64,000 nt of DNA from Pantoea agglomerans (GCF_020149765.1 NZ_CP083809.1:3968001-4032000); one strand, 5' to 3'; shown: positions 8,980 through 18,153, counted from the stretch's first letter. The notes: a model not told the origin generated them from the sequence alone. Numbers and translations are program-made.

Positions 8980-10225
8980 GCTGACTCTTTTTCGGCAGGA
9001 TACGCCGCCTCTTTTTTTTAGCCTGCTCATTTTTACCGGCAGCGCGCTCGCCTTTTTAACCGCGCCCTTCGGCGGTTCATTTGGCAGAAATGTCTTTTAC
9101 CTCACCAGCTATCTGTCGCTGGCGGGTTTTATTATTTACGCCCGGTATTACCTGCAAGAGAAAAAGCATCTGGTATTGCCTGCCGCCCTTTTCCTGGTGG
9201 GGCTGGTCAGCATTATCTGGACGACGATTTATAAGCAGCCCGGCGATTACATCACGCTGTACCGTCAGTATCAGTCAACCGGCAGGCTGCAAATCGCCGC
9301 GTCATTCCTGCTGCTGGTGACGCTGAACGACCAGCGCATCCGCCAGCGAACCGCGCTGATTGTCGCCGTTGTCACAGGCCTGGCGGTAAACGCCTATGCC
9401 CTGTATCAGGGTATCCATCTTAATATCGGTCGGGTAGAGCTGAATTACGATCGCGCCACCATCGCCGCCTATATTCTTACAGCGGTTAACCTGGTTTTTA
9501 TTAAATCAGCGCTGCTGTTCAGAACGCGGCATAAAATCTGGCTGTTTGCCCTGCTGTTTATGGTGACCTATACCACCATCATTCTGACCGGGACGCGCGC
9601 GGCCATGCTGGCTTATCCCATTCTGGTGCTGATCCAGGTGCTGTTTACTAAAGATGCGATCCAGCGTAAGCATAAAATTATTCTTTTTTCCGCCCTGCCT
9701 CTACTGCTGGTGATTAGCGCGCTGGTGTTTCAGAGCAAAATTCAGGCGCGCATTCAGGATCTCAAAGATAATATTGCGATGATGCATGAGACGCAGGGAG
9801 AGAACTCGATTATCTCCCGTCTCAGTATGCAGACCGTCGCCATGAAAACGGGTGCCAGCGCTCTGGCAGGGCAATCGGCTGAAGAGCGGGGCGAGAAAGC
9901 AAAGGCCCTTATCAGGCAGAACCCCAGCCTGTATGGCGCGGAGATTTATCTCACCGTGCACATGCATAATGAAGTGCTGGAGAACTTTTCAATCAAAGGT
10001 CTGTTCGGCATTGTTTCTCTTATCGGTCTTTACCTGAGCCTGATTTACAGCGCGTTCAGGCCGCTGCGCAACCCGGCCTTACTCTCTGTGGGGCTCTCGC
10101 TCATCATTTATGGCCTGAGCGACGTGATTTTCTTTAGTACCGAAGGAACGCTGCTTTATTGTCTGGCGATTATCTTCAGCGTGGCGATCGTGAGACAACC
10201 CTCTCTCTCTGAGGCGCGGCGATAA
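8969..10225 (+). CDS. waaL: O-antigen ligase
   Basis: A 418-residue polytopic inner-membrane protein with about ten or more hydrophobic segments. A long soluble stretch around residues 255-335 is interpreted as the periplasmic loop of WaaL/Wzy-type enzymes. The conserved arginine is in GTRAAMLA (208-215), and the periplasmic histidine motif is HMHNEVLENF (331-340). WaaL transfers undecaprenyl-linked O-antigen onto completed lipid A-core in the periplasm. Its place between core glycosyltransferases supports the call. WaaL sequences diverge strongly, so the assignment rests on topology, motifs and locus. It ends in TAATG with the next gene. Confidence 0.9.
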   Translation: MNIKLTLFRQDTPPLFFSLLIFTGSALAFLTAPFGGSFGRNVFYLTSYLSLAGFIIYARYYLQEKKHLVLPAALFLVGLVSIIWTTIYKQPGDYITLYRQYQSTGRLQIAASFLLLVTLNDQRIRQRTALIVAVVTGLAVNAYALYQGIHLNIGRVELNYDRATIAAYILTAVNLVFIKSALLFRTRHKIWLFALLFMVTYTTIILTGTRAAMLAYPILVLIQVLFTKDAIQRKHKIILFSALPLLLVISALVFQSKIQARIQDLKDNIAMMHETQGENSIISRLSMQTVAMKTGASALAGQSAEERGEKAKALIRQNPSLYGAEIYLTVHMHNEVLENFSIKGLFGIVSLIGLYLSLIYSAFRPLRNPALLSVGLSLIIYGLSDVIFFSTEGTLLYCLAIIFSVAIVRQPSLSEARR

Positions 10226-11232
10226 TGGCAGAACAGCGCTTCCTGCTAAGCGTCATTATTCCTTTTCACAATGACGAGGCGTTTATTACAGCCTGCCTGA
10301 CCTCGCTGCTGAGCCAGGCTGATGACGATATGCAGATCGTTATTATCGACGATGGTTCGACCGATGGCTCAACGCAGCAGGTTACGGCGCTGCTGGCGCA
10401 CTACGCTCATTGCCATATCACTTTTATTCGCCAGGAAAATCAAGGCATTGCGACAACGCGCAATGTCGGGCTGCGGGAGGCTCGCGGCGAGTTTGTGACC
10501 TTCCTGGACGGCGACGACCTGGTCAGCAGCAACTACTATGCGGTCATTAAGCCGGTGCTGCTCGCTGGCCGCGACGATCTGATTGATTTCAACTATGCGC
10601 GCTTTGACGAAACGCCGCCTGTCGCACCAACGAGCGAAACGGCGCAGCGAACGGCCTATGATTTTTCTGCTCAGGGCCTTGCCTGTTTGCAGCCGCTGTT
10701 TCAACGTGCGATGTGGCACTTGTGGAATCGCATCTACCGTCATACCCTGGTGGCAGATGAGCGTTTTGAAGATGGTCGTCGCTATGAGGATGTTATTTTT
10801 ACCCCCTTCCAGTACTTCAAAACGCAGCGAATTTGCCATCTGGACAACACGCTTTATTACTACCGCGACAACCGTCGCGGTATTACGCGCAATGTTCGCC
10901 CGAGCGATATTCACGATATGCTTTTCGCGCTGGAAAAAATACGCGCCCTGGCTGAAGCGAGACGCGATGAGCCCGATTTCCAGAAGCTGGCGACGGGCAT
11001 GATGCTGAACTGTTTTAGCGAAGTAAAAAGCATGTCAAAGGCGCTCTATGGCTATTACTACTACTCCGCCGATACCAGGAAAGCGCTAAAGGCCGCCGCC
11101 GCGCTGTGCCGAGGCTACTGCAAGCCGAAGAAGTACTGGCAGATGCGCTATCCTGGCCTGGATACCTTTTTCTCTTCGCTGCGCCGCATCGGCAAAAAAA
11201 AGCCCGCTGCGGCCCTATACCGCCGGGAGTAG
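10225..11232 (+). CDS. Glycosyltransferase family 2
   Basis: A 335-residue GT-A enzyme. The nucleotide-binding opening is SVIIPFHN (9-16), followed by IIDDGSTDGS (40-49) and the metal-binding LDGDD (94-98). The C-terminal part has the ERFEDGRRYEDVIF segment seen in many capsule and LPS GT2 enzymes. It overlaps the waaL stop (TAATG), ends the hldD-to-here operon, and runs 18 nt into the convergent deacetylase gene. Likely role: outer-core sugar addition; substrate unknown. Confidence 0.85.
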   Translation: MAEQRFLLSVIIPFHNDEAFITACLTSLLSQADDDMQIVIIDDGSTDGSTQQVTALLAHYAHCHITFIRQENQGIATTRNVGLREARGEFVTFLDGDDLVSSNYYAVIKPVLLAGRDDLIDFNYARFDETPPVAPTSETAQRTAYDFSAQGLACLQPLFQRAMWHLWNRIYRHTLVADERFEDGRRYEDVIFTPFQYFKTQRICHLDNTLYYYRDNRRGITRNVRPSDIHDMLFALEKIRALAEARRDEPDFQKLATGMMLNCFSEVKSMSKALYGYYYYSADTRKALKAAAALCRGYCKPKKYWQMRYPGLDTFFSSLRRIGKKKPAAALYRRE

Positions 11233-12192
11233 CTGCTGCTTTTTCTGCAGGGCGAACTCGGTCAGCGTCATGCCTTGCGTGCGGCTTTGCAACCAGCTAA
11301 ACAGCTGCTCCAGATCGTCATATAAGCGTTCAATATCCGCTTCATTTTTAAAGGTCGGGCTACCGTCGGGCATAAACTCGGAGGAGTGCAGCATAAACTC
11401 CACATAGTCAGCGCCCTGACCCAGGCTCTGCTCGGCCACCCGCTTCATCTGTGCCAGGTTGCCGCCGACGGGCCTGAGCCAGTTTACCGAGGGGCCTCGC
11501 CGTTTGCCTCGCAGCCTGTCCCAGCTTTTTTTCAGCTGGCTGGCGAAAGGGCCATGCCGATACTGAATGCTCATGGGCACTTCCAGCAGGCCAGACTGGC
11601 CAGGCTGCGAGATATCGTTGAGATCGAGAAAATAGGCGCGGTCGGGAAAACGGCTGTAATCCGTGCCGCCCTTTCCCTGTGGCGCGCCGGCGGAGCCGCG
11701 CCAGTCAACGCGCGGCGTAACGGAACAGTCCACCAGATAGCCGTTATCCACCAGCGCCTGCGCATAGATTTCGTTGAACGCCCAGCGTCCTGCGCGATGG
11801 CTGCGCATTTTAGTCTGAAACGTTGTCTCCAGCAGATCGGTCATAAAGGCGACTTTGTCACGCAGGATCTGCTCGGGATATTCAATCAGGTAGGGCTGAT
11901 AGCGCCAGTCATCGTCGGTCAGTGCGTGCGCGGGCGGACTGTGCCAGGCGTGCAGGTGCATGCCCACTTCGCCTTGTCCGCGCGCCAGCAGATCGCGGGC
12001 AAAATCGACATAGGCGGGATCGCTCGCCATCTCGTAATTGGTCAGCCAGGTGGGTTTAAAACCATATTTTTCGCACAGCGCCTGAAAACGCGGCAGAAAA
12101 CGAACGTTATGCGTTGTGACCTGGCCGCTACGGTTGCGCCACAGGTTATCGCCTTCAGTATCAAGCGTAATTAAAAATGCTGGTTTTTCCAT
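11215..12192 (-). CDS. Polysaccharide deacetylase-family protein (WabN/WalW-like)
   Basis: A 325-residue protein with the NodB-type fold signature. TLDTEGD (9-15) supplies the catalytic and metal aspartates, GMHLHAWHSP (77-86) supplies metal histidines, and RSHRAGRW (130-137) forms a later active-site motif. There is no signal peptide, so it should act in the cytoplasm on an unfinished, lipid-linked core. Klebsiella WabN deacetylates a core N-acetylglucosamine, and proteins annotated WalW in related genera look similar. That makes a core amino-sugar deacetylase the best reading, but it is an inference. It is the only gene of the LPS cluster on the minus strand. Promoter candidate at 12230-12258. 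Confidence 0.75.
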   Translation of the reverse strand: MEKPAFLITLDTEGDNLWRNRSGQVTTHNVRFLPRFQALCEKYGFKPTWLTNYEMASDPAYVDFARDLLARGQGEVGMHLHAWHSPPAHALTDDDWRYQPYLIEYPEQILRDKVAFMTDLLETTFQTKMRSHRAGRWAFNEIYAQALVDNGYLVDCSVTPRVDWRGSAGAPQGKGGTDYSRFPDRAYFLDLNDISQPGQSGLLEVPMSIQYRHGPFASQLKKSWDRLRGKRRGPSVNWLRPVGGNLAQMKRVAEQSLGQGADYVEFMLHSSEFMPDGSPTFKNEADIERLYDDLEQLFSWLQSRTQGMTLTEFALQKKQQLLPAV

Positions 12193-12504
12193 GACTTATC
12201 CGTAGTACGCAGGGTCGCTATAAAGCGTTATGTTACGCAGGCTGAGCATAAGTCGCAAAAATTTTAACCGCAGCTCTCTTTGTTTCTCCGAAAGCAGAGC
12301 ATCTTTGGTTAAGCTAAACTTATTCAGGCCGTAATTTCTTACGCTTTGTTAAGTTAAGGTTATGAAAAACAAGGTTAGGATTTTCTGTAGCGACTCCCTT
12401 AAAATTGAGCCGATAACGAGATTAGTGTTTACACACTTTTTGCCGCCAGGTTGAGACAGCCTTACGCTTCAGGCGCTAAGGGCTGGCATGTTGAGGTAGG
12501 TATT
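12193..12504. other. Divergent intergenic region inside the LPS cluster
   Basis: This 312-bp AT-richer region separates the minus-strand deacetylase from the plus-strand GT4. It holds a plausible promoter for the deacetylase (12230-12258). It also has a short direct repeat AAGGTTA (two copies around 12355-12382). No clear JUMPstart/ops element (GGCGGTAGCGT) is present. I see no RNA gene. Confidence 0.5.
12230..12258 (-). promoter_or_regulatory. Candidate promoter of the deacetylase gene
   Basis: On the minus strand, -35 TTGCGA (12253-12258) and -10 TAACAT (12230-12235) are separated by exactly 17 bp. Each hexamer matches consensus at 4 of 6 positions. The start site would be about 30 nt before the ATG. 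Confidence 0.45.
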
Positions 12505-13647
12505 TTGTCGAAACGCATACTGATGATCATTGATGGCTTACCTGGCGGAGGCGCGGAGAAAGTCGTGCTGACGCTGGCGGAAGGGCTGGTGGCGCTGGGT
12601 CATCGCGTCTCGCTCTTCTCTTTGCGTAGCGTATGCGATTACCCGATACCTGAAGGCGTCGATTACCGTGTGATTAAAGATCGCTGTAAAAGTCCCTGGC
12701 GTAAACTCACCGAAACCCATCGCCGCGCGCGCCTGCTCGACCAGGCGCTTAACCAGACGCAAAGCGCAGAGGGCGACTTTGACCTGGTGCTTTCGCATCT
12801 CCATAAAACCGATCGCATCGTCAAACATTCGCGCGTGCTGGATCCGCAAAAAACCTGGTATTGCCTGCACGGCGTCTTTTCAGCATCCTATCTGGCGCGT
12901 AAATCAGGCTTCTCTTTGTGGCTGAAGCGCCTGAAAATCCGCCATGTCTACCAGAATCGCCAGCTGATTGCCGTCTCGCCCTACGTGCTGGAAGACCTGA
13001 CTGAAAACGTCGGCGTGCGGCCGAGCCGCACCCAGGTGATCGCGAATCCGTTCGATTTCGAACAAATTAAGCAGCTGGCGGCTAAACCCTGCCCGCTGGC
13101 CGGTACCGATTTTATTCTTCATGTTGGCCGCTTTCACGAAACCAAACGCCACGACAGGCTGCTGGCGGCCTATGCGCAAAGCGGTATTCAGGCTCCGCTG
13201 GTGCTGCTTGGCCAGGGCAGCCCTGAGCGCGCAGCGCAGCTGCGTCGCCAGGCGGATAGCCTGGGTATTGCAGAGCGCGTCGTCTTTCAGGGGTTTCAGG
13301 CGAATCCCTATCCCTGGATACGTCATGCCCGGCTGCTGGTCGTCAGCTCCGACAGCGAAGGCTTCGGCAACGTGCTGGTCGAAGCCTTAATCTGCCAGAC
13401 GCCGGTGGTCAGCACGCGCTGCCCCGGCGGACCGGCAACCATCCTGACGCACGATTTGGCGCGTGGACTCGCAGAGATGAACGCCGCCTCTCTGGCGGAG
13501 AAAATGCGTGAGATTTATCATAACCCGCCCGAGTTGCATCATCTCGACCTGAGCATTTATAGTCTCTCGGTTATTTGCGAGCAGTATTTGCAGCTTGCGC
13601 AGCGGTCGCACACGGAATTATCTGCCGCTCCGCAGCTTACGAGCTAA
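12505..13647 (+). CDS. Glycosyltransferase family 4, LPS core
   Basis: A 380-residue GT-B transferase. The acceptor loop is GLPGGGAEKV (11-20), the mid-domain VGRFHETKRHD motif (207-217) binds phosphate, and the donor E-x7-E motif is SEGFGNVLVEAL (284-295). The frame opens earlier, at a TTG at 12451, but that site has no ribosome signal. The TTG at 12505 follows AGGTAGG and gives the natural MSKRILMIIDGLPGGG beginning, so it is preferred. It starts a second block of core genes after the divergent region. It belongs to the GT4 branch that includes many N-acetylglucosamine and galactose transferases; the substrate is not deducible. Confidence 0.85.
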   Translation: MSKRILMIIDGLPGGGAEKVVLTLAEGLVALGHRVSLFSLRSVCDYPIPEGVDYRVIKDRCKSPWRKLTETHRRARLLDQALNQTQSAEGDFDLVLSHLHKTDRIVKHSRVLDPQKTWYCLHGVFSASYLARKSGFSLWLKRLKIRHVYQNRQLIAVSPYVLEDLTENVGVRPSRTQVIANPFDFEQIKQLAAKPCPLAGTDFILHVGRFHETKRHDRLLAAYAQSGIQAPLVLLGQGSPERAAQLRRQADSLGIAERVVFQGFQANPYPWIRHARLLVVSSDSEGFGNVLVEALICQTPVVSTRCPGGPATILTHDLARGLAEMNAASLAEKMREIYHNPPELHHLDLSIYSLSVICEQYLQLAQRSHTELSAAPQLTS

Positions 13648-13688
13648 AAGGTCTCCCTTTCGGCGTGACCGGTTAAAGGGAAAATATT

Positions 13689-14798
13689 TTGAATTACGTA
13701 CTACTTTTTCTGCTGTTTCTGCCGGTGAAATGGGTGATGAAGCTGCTGCATCCCCGCACGGGCAAAAACCTGGTGATTCAGACAGCGAAAATCGGCGATT
13801 TCGTGAATATCACGCCGCTGCTGGCGCATCTGCAAAAAAGCGATGCGCTGCTCAGCCGCAGCGTTGCGCCGCTGGCGGAGCGCGACGATACGCTGGAAAC
13901 CCTCTGGTATATCGAAGATTACAAAAGCAGCCTGATGAAGAAGTTTCGGCTGGTGTGGCAGCTTCTTAACCGTTACGACAATATCTATCTGCTGCATCCC
14001 AACAACCTGAACTTATTTGTCGCCGCCTGCTGCAACGCCAGCAATAAGCAATTTTTAACCACCTATAAGCGTAAAGCCTATCAGGACATTTTTTACCTGA
14101 CCGCCAGCGGCGTGGTCAGCCACGAAAAAAACACGCTAACGGTAGAGAACTACTTAAAGCTGGCCGATCGTTCTTTTACCAAAGAGAGCTATCCTACGCA
14201 CGCAACCCGCCCGCTCTGGCAGCCGGACACGCTGCCGGAGGAGATTTTTTCCGGTCAGGGCGCAAAGATCGGGTTTAGCATCACCGCAGGCAACCAGGCT
14301 AAAACCATTCCTCCCACTATCTGGAAAACGCTGTTCGATAGTCTGGACGATTTACCCTGCACCTTTTACGCTTTTGGCGCCCCGAATGAGCAGACCCGCC
14401 TGCAGGAGCTCTTCAAGGTAACCGGCGAGCGCAAGAATATTGTTAATCTTATCGGTAAGCTCCCGCTGGAAAGCCTGCCGGCCGCTATTGCCGAAATGGA
14501 CTTTTATGTCGCCTCGGACTCGGGAAATGTCTATATCGCCGACGCGCAGCAGGTGCCGGTTATTTTGATATATGGGCCGTGCAGCGTTGAAGAGCAACGC
14601 CCGCTTGGCGACGTGCTGTTGATTGGTCCAGATCATATCGCGCCCTCCTCGTTTGTCTTTGAGGCGCTCTATCAGTTCCATCATCCGGCGGAACAGCTCT
14701 ACAGGCTGGACGCGCGCAAGCTTAACGATATTCACGATTTTATTTCCGCCAGGCTGGACAAGCAGCTGGCGCGACGGAAAAACAAACGGACAATATGA
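13689..14798 (+). CDS. Glycosyltransferase family 9 (heptosyltransferase-like), divergent
   Basis: A 369-residue GT9-type protein with a short hydrophobic N-terminus (residues 3-17) that may anchor it to the membrane. The acceptor aspartate region is AKIGDFVN (33-40), and AGNQAKTIP (200-208) matches the TxxxK phosphate motif. The donor loop is ASDSGNVYIAD (275-285). In WaaC/WaaF/WaaQ this loop carries a histidine (for example SGLMHIA) that is replaced here by tyrosine, so donor specificity may differ. The start is TTG with an AAAGGG ribosome site about 8 nt upstream. It ends in ATGA with the next GT2. Confidence 0.75.
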   Translation: MNYVLLFLLFLPVKWVMKLLHPRTGKNLVIQTAKIGDFVNITPLLAHLQKSDALLSRSVAPLAERDDTLETLWYIEDYKSSLMKKFRLVWQLLNRYDNIYLLHPNNLNLFVAACCNASNKQFLTTYKRKAYQDIFYLTASGVVSHEKNTLTVENYLKLADRSFTKESYPTHATRPLWQPDTLPEEIFSGQGAKIGFSITAGNQAKTIPPTIWKTLFDSLDDLPCTFYAFGAPNEQTRLQELFKVTGERKNIVNLIGKLPLESLPAAIAEMDFYVASDSGNVYIADAQQVPVILIYGPCSVEEQRPLGDVLLIGPDHIAPSSFVFEALYQFHHPAEQLYRLDARKLNDIHDFISARLDKQLARRKNKRTI

Positions 14799-15793
14799 CA
14801 GGACAGCCTGATTCTTCTCCTTTGCTCAGCATCATCTCTCCCATGTACAACGCGGGCGAGATGTTCGATGCCTTTATGCAGTCGCTGCTGGCGCAGACCC
14901 TGACCTCGCTGGAAATCATTATCGTCGACGACGGCTCTACCGACGATTCCGGCGCGCGCGCCGACGCCTGGGCGGCACAGCATCCCCATATCCGGGTGAT
15001 TCATCAGGAAAACGGCGGCGTATCGCGCGCGCGCAATGCCGGACTGCGCGTGGCGCGCGGCAAATATGTCACCTTTCCCGACTCAGACGACACCATGCGA
15101 CCGGAGATGTACAAGACGCTGGTAGAGATGGCGGAGCAGGACGATCTCGACGCCGCGCAGTGCAACGCCGAATGGTATTTTCAGCGCGACCAGCGCACCA
15201 GACCGATGATCCCGCTGGATCGCCTGCGCAGCACGTCGGTGCTGGACGGTGCGGCCTGGCTTAACACCGCGCTGAAAACGCGGCGTTACCTGCATGTGGT
15301 CTGGCTGGGCATCTACCGTCGGGCGCTGATCGAGCAGAAGCAACTCTGGTTCGAACCGGGTCTGCATCATCAGGATATTCCCTGGACCACCGAGTTTATG
15401 CTCAATGCGCGGCGCGTCCGCTATACCGAGCAGGTGCTCTATCGTTATTACCTGCACGACGCCTCGATCAGCAACCGCAAACGCACCGGCCAGCGCAACG
15501 TAGAGTATCAACGTCACTATCTGAAGATCGCCCGCATGCTGGAGGAGATCAACGCGCGCTATAGAGAGAGCGTGACGATTTACCCCGCTTTTCATGCGCA
15601 AATCACTCACGAAGCGCTGAGCGTCTGCCACTGCGTGCGCCGCGAGCCCGATCCAGACGCAAAACAGGCGATTATCGAGGATATCTTCACCAGCAAAACG
15701 CACCTGCGTATGCTGCGCAACGCGCGCGGCCTCAAGCAGTGGTATCAGCTGCTGCTGTGGCTGAGTCGCCTCTGGCGCTGGCGCGACAAATAA
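14795..15793 (+). CDS. Glycosyltransferase family 2, LPS core
   Basis: A 332-residue GT-A enzyme: SIISPMYN (12-19), VDDGSTDDS (44-52), the metal motif PDSDD (95-99) and a HHQDIPWTTE catalytic segment (191-200). Coupled to the preceding GT9 by an ATGA overlap. The C-terminus is basic and aromatic (WLSRLWRWRDK), suitable for membrane association. Likely adds an outer-core sugar; substrate unknown. Confidence 0.85.
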   Translation: MTGQPDSSPLLSIISPMYNAGEMFDAFMQSLLAQTLTSLEIIIVDDGSTDDSGARADAWAAQHPHIRVIHQENGGVSRARNAGLRVARGKYVTFPDSDDTMRPEMYKTLVEMAEQDDLDAAQCNAEWYFQRDQRTRPMIPLDRLRSTSVLDGAAWLNTALKTRRYLHVVWLGIYRRALIEQKQLWFEPGLHHQDIPWTTEFMLNARRVRYTEQVLYRYYLHDASISNRKRTGQRNVEYQRHYLKIARMLEEINARYRESVTIYPAFHAQITHEALSVCHCVRREPDPDAKQAIIEDIFTSKTHLRMLRNARGLKQWYQLLLWLSRLWRWRDK

Positions 15794-15806
15794 CCGCCGC
15801 CGCAGG

Positions 15807-15835
15807 TTTCACCGCTGCAGGGTTTGCCCTACAAT
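15807..15835 (+). promoter_or_regulatory. Candidate promoter of waaQ-wabG
   Basis: -10 TACAAT (15830-15835) lies 17 bp after a weak -35 TTTCAC (15807-15812). The start site would be about 25 nt before the waaQ ATG. It would make waaQ-wabG a separate unit from the preceding core genes. Confidence 0.45.
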
Positions 15836-15865
15836 CGCCTCACTGAAAATTAAGAGCATTTGTGT

Positions 15866-16942
15866 ATGGCAAACCCGACTCACGCAGACGTTACCCCACA
15901 CAATATTTTGCTGATTAAGCTGCGCCACCACGGCGATATGCTGCTTACCACGCCGGTTATCAACGCGCTGCGCCAGCGCTATCCCCAGGCTAATATCGAC
16001 GTGCTGCTCTATAAAGAGACGCGGCCAATGCTGGAGGCGCATCCGGCCATTCGCCAGCTGCACGTTATCGATCGCAAGTGGAAGCAGGAAGGAAGCTGGC
16101 GCAAACTGCGCCACGAGCGCGACCTGCTCGCCGCCGTGCGCGCCGCTCATTACGACATCGTCATCAATCTCGCCGACCAGTGGCGCAGCGCGCTGATCAC
16201 CCTGGCCAGCGGCGCGCCGCTGCGTATTGGCTTCGCATTCAATAAGCGCAACAACGCCTTCTGGCGGCTCTGCCACAACCGTCTGGTGCCGACCAGCAAC
16301 CATAATCAGCTGCATACGGTGGAGCAGAATATGTCGGCGCTGACGCCGCTCGGCATTTCACCGCAGGGGGCGCGCGCCTCGATGCACTACAGCGCCGTCG
16401 ACGGACAAAAAGTCGATGCACTGCTGGCTGAACAGCGCGTCGACGCCGCGTTTATCGTCTTTCAGCCAACCTCGCGCTGGAATTTTAAGTGCTGGGAAGA
16501 GGAGAAGGTGGCTGCAACCATCGACCAGCTGGCGCAGGCGAACCGTAAAGTGGTGCTGACCGCCGCACCCGACAAGCATGAGATGGCGATGATCGCGCGC
16601 ATCCAGTCGCTCTGCACCACGCCGCATCTGGTGTCGCTGGCGGGCCAGCTTACGCTGCCGCAGCTGGCGGCGCTGATCGATCGCGCCCGGCTCTTTATCG
16701 GCGTAGACTCCGCGCCGATGCATATGGCCGCCGCGCTCGACACCCCCTGCATCGCGCTGTTCGGGCCAACCAAGCTTCAGTTCTGGCGGCCGTGGGGCGA
16801 AAACAATCGCGTTATCTGGGCTGGCGATTACGGCCCGCTGCCCAATCCCGACTCCATCGATACCAACACCCGCGAGCGCTATCTCAGCGCCATTCCGGTG
16901 GATGATGTGGTCGAGGCCGCAAGGAATTTCCTCCATGACTAA
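15866..16942 (+). CDS. waaQ: LPS heptosyltransferase III
   Basis: A 358-residue GT9 enzyme that adds the branching third heptose to heptose II of the inner core. It has the WaaQ-type motifs: LRHHGDMLLTTPV (19-31) with the catalytic aspartate, PTSRWNFKCW (201-210) for donor phosphates and GVDSAPMHMAAA (279-290). The frame could start at a TTG at 15860. The ATG at 15866 is preferred because AAGAG sits 9 nt upstream. It overlaps wabG by 8 nt. The pairing waaQ-wabG is the same as in Klebsiella. Confidence 0.9.
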   Translation: MANPTHADVTPHNILLIKLRHHGDMLLTTPVINALRQRYPQANIDVLLYKETRPMLEAHPAIRQLHVIDRKWKQEGSWRKLRHERDLLAAVRAAHYDIVINLADQWRSALITLASGAPLRIGFAFNKRNNAFWRLCHNRLVPTSNHNQLHTVEQNMSALTPLGISPQGARASMHYSAVDGQKVDALLAEQRVDAAFIVFQPTSRWNFKCWEEEKVAATIDQLAQANRKVVLTAAPDKHEMAMIARIQSLCTTPHLVSLAGQLTLPQLAALIDRARLFIGVDSAPMHMAAALDTPCIALFGPTKLQFWRPWGENNRVIWAGDYGPLPNPDSIDTNTRERYLSAIPVDDVVEAARNFLHD

Positions 16943-18068
16943 ATTACGCCTGGCGATCGTCCGCCAGAAATATCGTCCTGACGGCGGCGCCGAACGCTTT
17001 ATCTCGCGTGCGCTGGAAGCGCTCGGCAGCGAGCAGCTGGATCTCAATATCATCACGCGCAGCTGGCAGGGCACGCCGAATCCCGACTGGCATCTGCACA
17101 TCTGCAATCCGCCTAAGCTGGGGCGGATCTCGCGCGAACGCGGGTTTGCGCGCGCGGCGCGCGCCTGCTGGGAAAAAGAGCGCTTCGATATCGTTCAGAG
17201 CCACGAGCGCATCGCAGGCTGCGATATTTTTCGCGCCGGTGATGGCGTGCATCGCGTCTGGCTGGAGCAGCGGGCGCGCATCGTCTCGCCGTGGCAGCGC
17301 CTGAGCGCCGCGCTCAGCCCCTATCATCGCTACGTGCTGCGTGCAGAAGCGGAAATGTTCAACGCCGCCTCTCTGAAGGCGGTGATCTGCAACTCGGAGA
17401 TGGTTAAACGCGACATTCTGCGCTGCTTTTCGCTCAGCGCAGAGAAAATCCACGTTATTCATAACGCCATTGACGCTCAGCGCTTCCAGCCCGCCAGCGA
17501 GGCGAGCCGCCATGCGACGCGTCAACAGCTGCAGCTGCCGGAGAGCGCCACGGTACTTATCTACGTTGGTTCCGGCTTTGAGCGCAAAGGGTTAAAGGCG
17601 GCGATCGAGGCGCTGGCGAACAGCGACCGCTATCTGATTGTGGTTGGCCAGGACAAGCAGCTGTCTCGCTATCAGCAGCTCGCCAACCAGCTGAACTGTC
17701 TGGATCGGCTGCGGTTCGTCGGGGTGCAGCAGGATGTGCAGCCCTTTTACCACGCCGCCGACGGGCTGCTGCTGCCAACGCTCTACGATCCCTTTCCTAA
17801 TGTGGTACTGGAGGCGATGGCCTGCGGCCTGCCGGTGATCACCAGCACCGGCTGCGGCGGCGCGGAATTTATTACCGCTGGTCAGGAAGGCTTCGTATGC
17901 GATGCGTTAGATATCAAGGCGTTGAATGAGGCGATTATGGCGATACCGGCGCTTTCGGCTGACTCGCGTTTAGGGGAAGCTGCAAGGCGCAGAATCGAGC
18001 CTTACGGGCCTCAGCGTCTGGCGCATTCGCTGACTTCCCTTTATCAGCAGGTCTTGCTGCGTCGCTGA
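16935..18068 (+). CDS. wabG: WabG-type core glycosyltransferase
   Basis: A 377-residue GT4 enzyme strikingly like Klebsiella WabG from memory: the N-terminal LAIVRQKYRPDGGAERF (6-22), the DIVQSHERIAGCDIFRAGDGVHR region (85-107), VGSGFERKGL (211-220) and the donor motif DPFPNVVLEAMA (285-296). WabG adds the first outer-core residue, galacturonic acid, to heptose II in Klebsiella. E. coli WaaG occupies the same slot but is far less similar. The start is the ATG at 16935, inside the waaQ end, with AAGGA upstream; the open frame extends 11 codons further. The exact sugar added here is inferred from the family. Confidence 0.82.
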   Translation: MTKLRLAIVRQKYRPDGGAERFISRALEALGSEQLDLNIITRSWQGTPNPDWHLHICNPPKLGRISRERGFARAARACWEKERFDIVQSHERIAGCDIFRAGDGVHRVWLEQRARIVSPWQRLSAALSPYHRYVLRAEAEMFNAASLKAVICNSEMVKRDILRCFSLSAEKIHVIHNAIDAQRFQPASEASRHATRQQLQLPESATVLIYVGSGFERKGLKAAIEALANSDRYLIVVGQDKQLSRYQQLANQLNCLDRLRFVGVQQDVQPFYHAADGLLLPTLYDPFPNVVLEAMACGLPVITSTGCGGAEFITAGQEGFVCDALDIKALNEAIMAIPALSADSRLGEAARRRIEPYGPQRLAHSLTSLYQQVLLRR

Positions 18069-18153
18069 CAAAGTGGTGAGCGTATCTGGGCTTTCTGGTA
18101 ACATAGATTGATTTATGTGAAATTTTTTCTGCCAGGCTGTCGAAAAGATAACT

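Noticed and set aside
12451..12504. TTG start giving 18 extra residues on the GT4 gene
   Set aside because: No ribosome site upstream; the TTG at 12505 follows AGGTAGG and gives the family-typical N-terminus.
12421..12504. JUMPstart/ops element before the second LPS block
   Set aside because: The GGCGGTAGCGT core is not present; only a faint similarity (GGCGCTAAGGG) was found.
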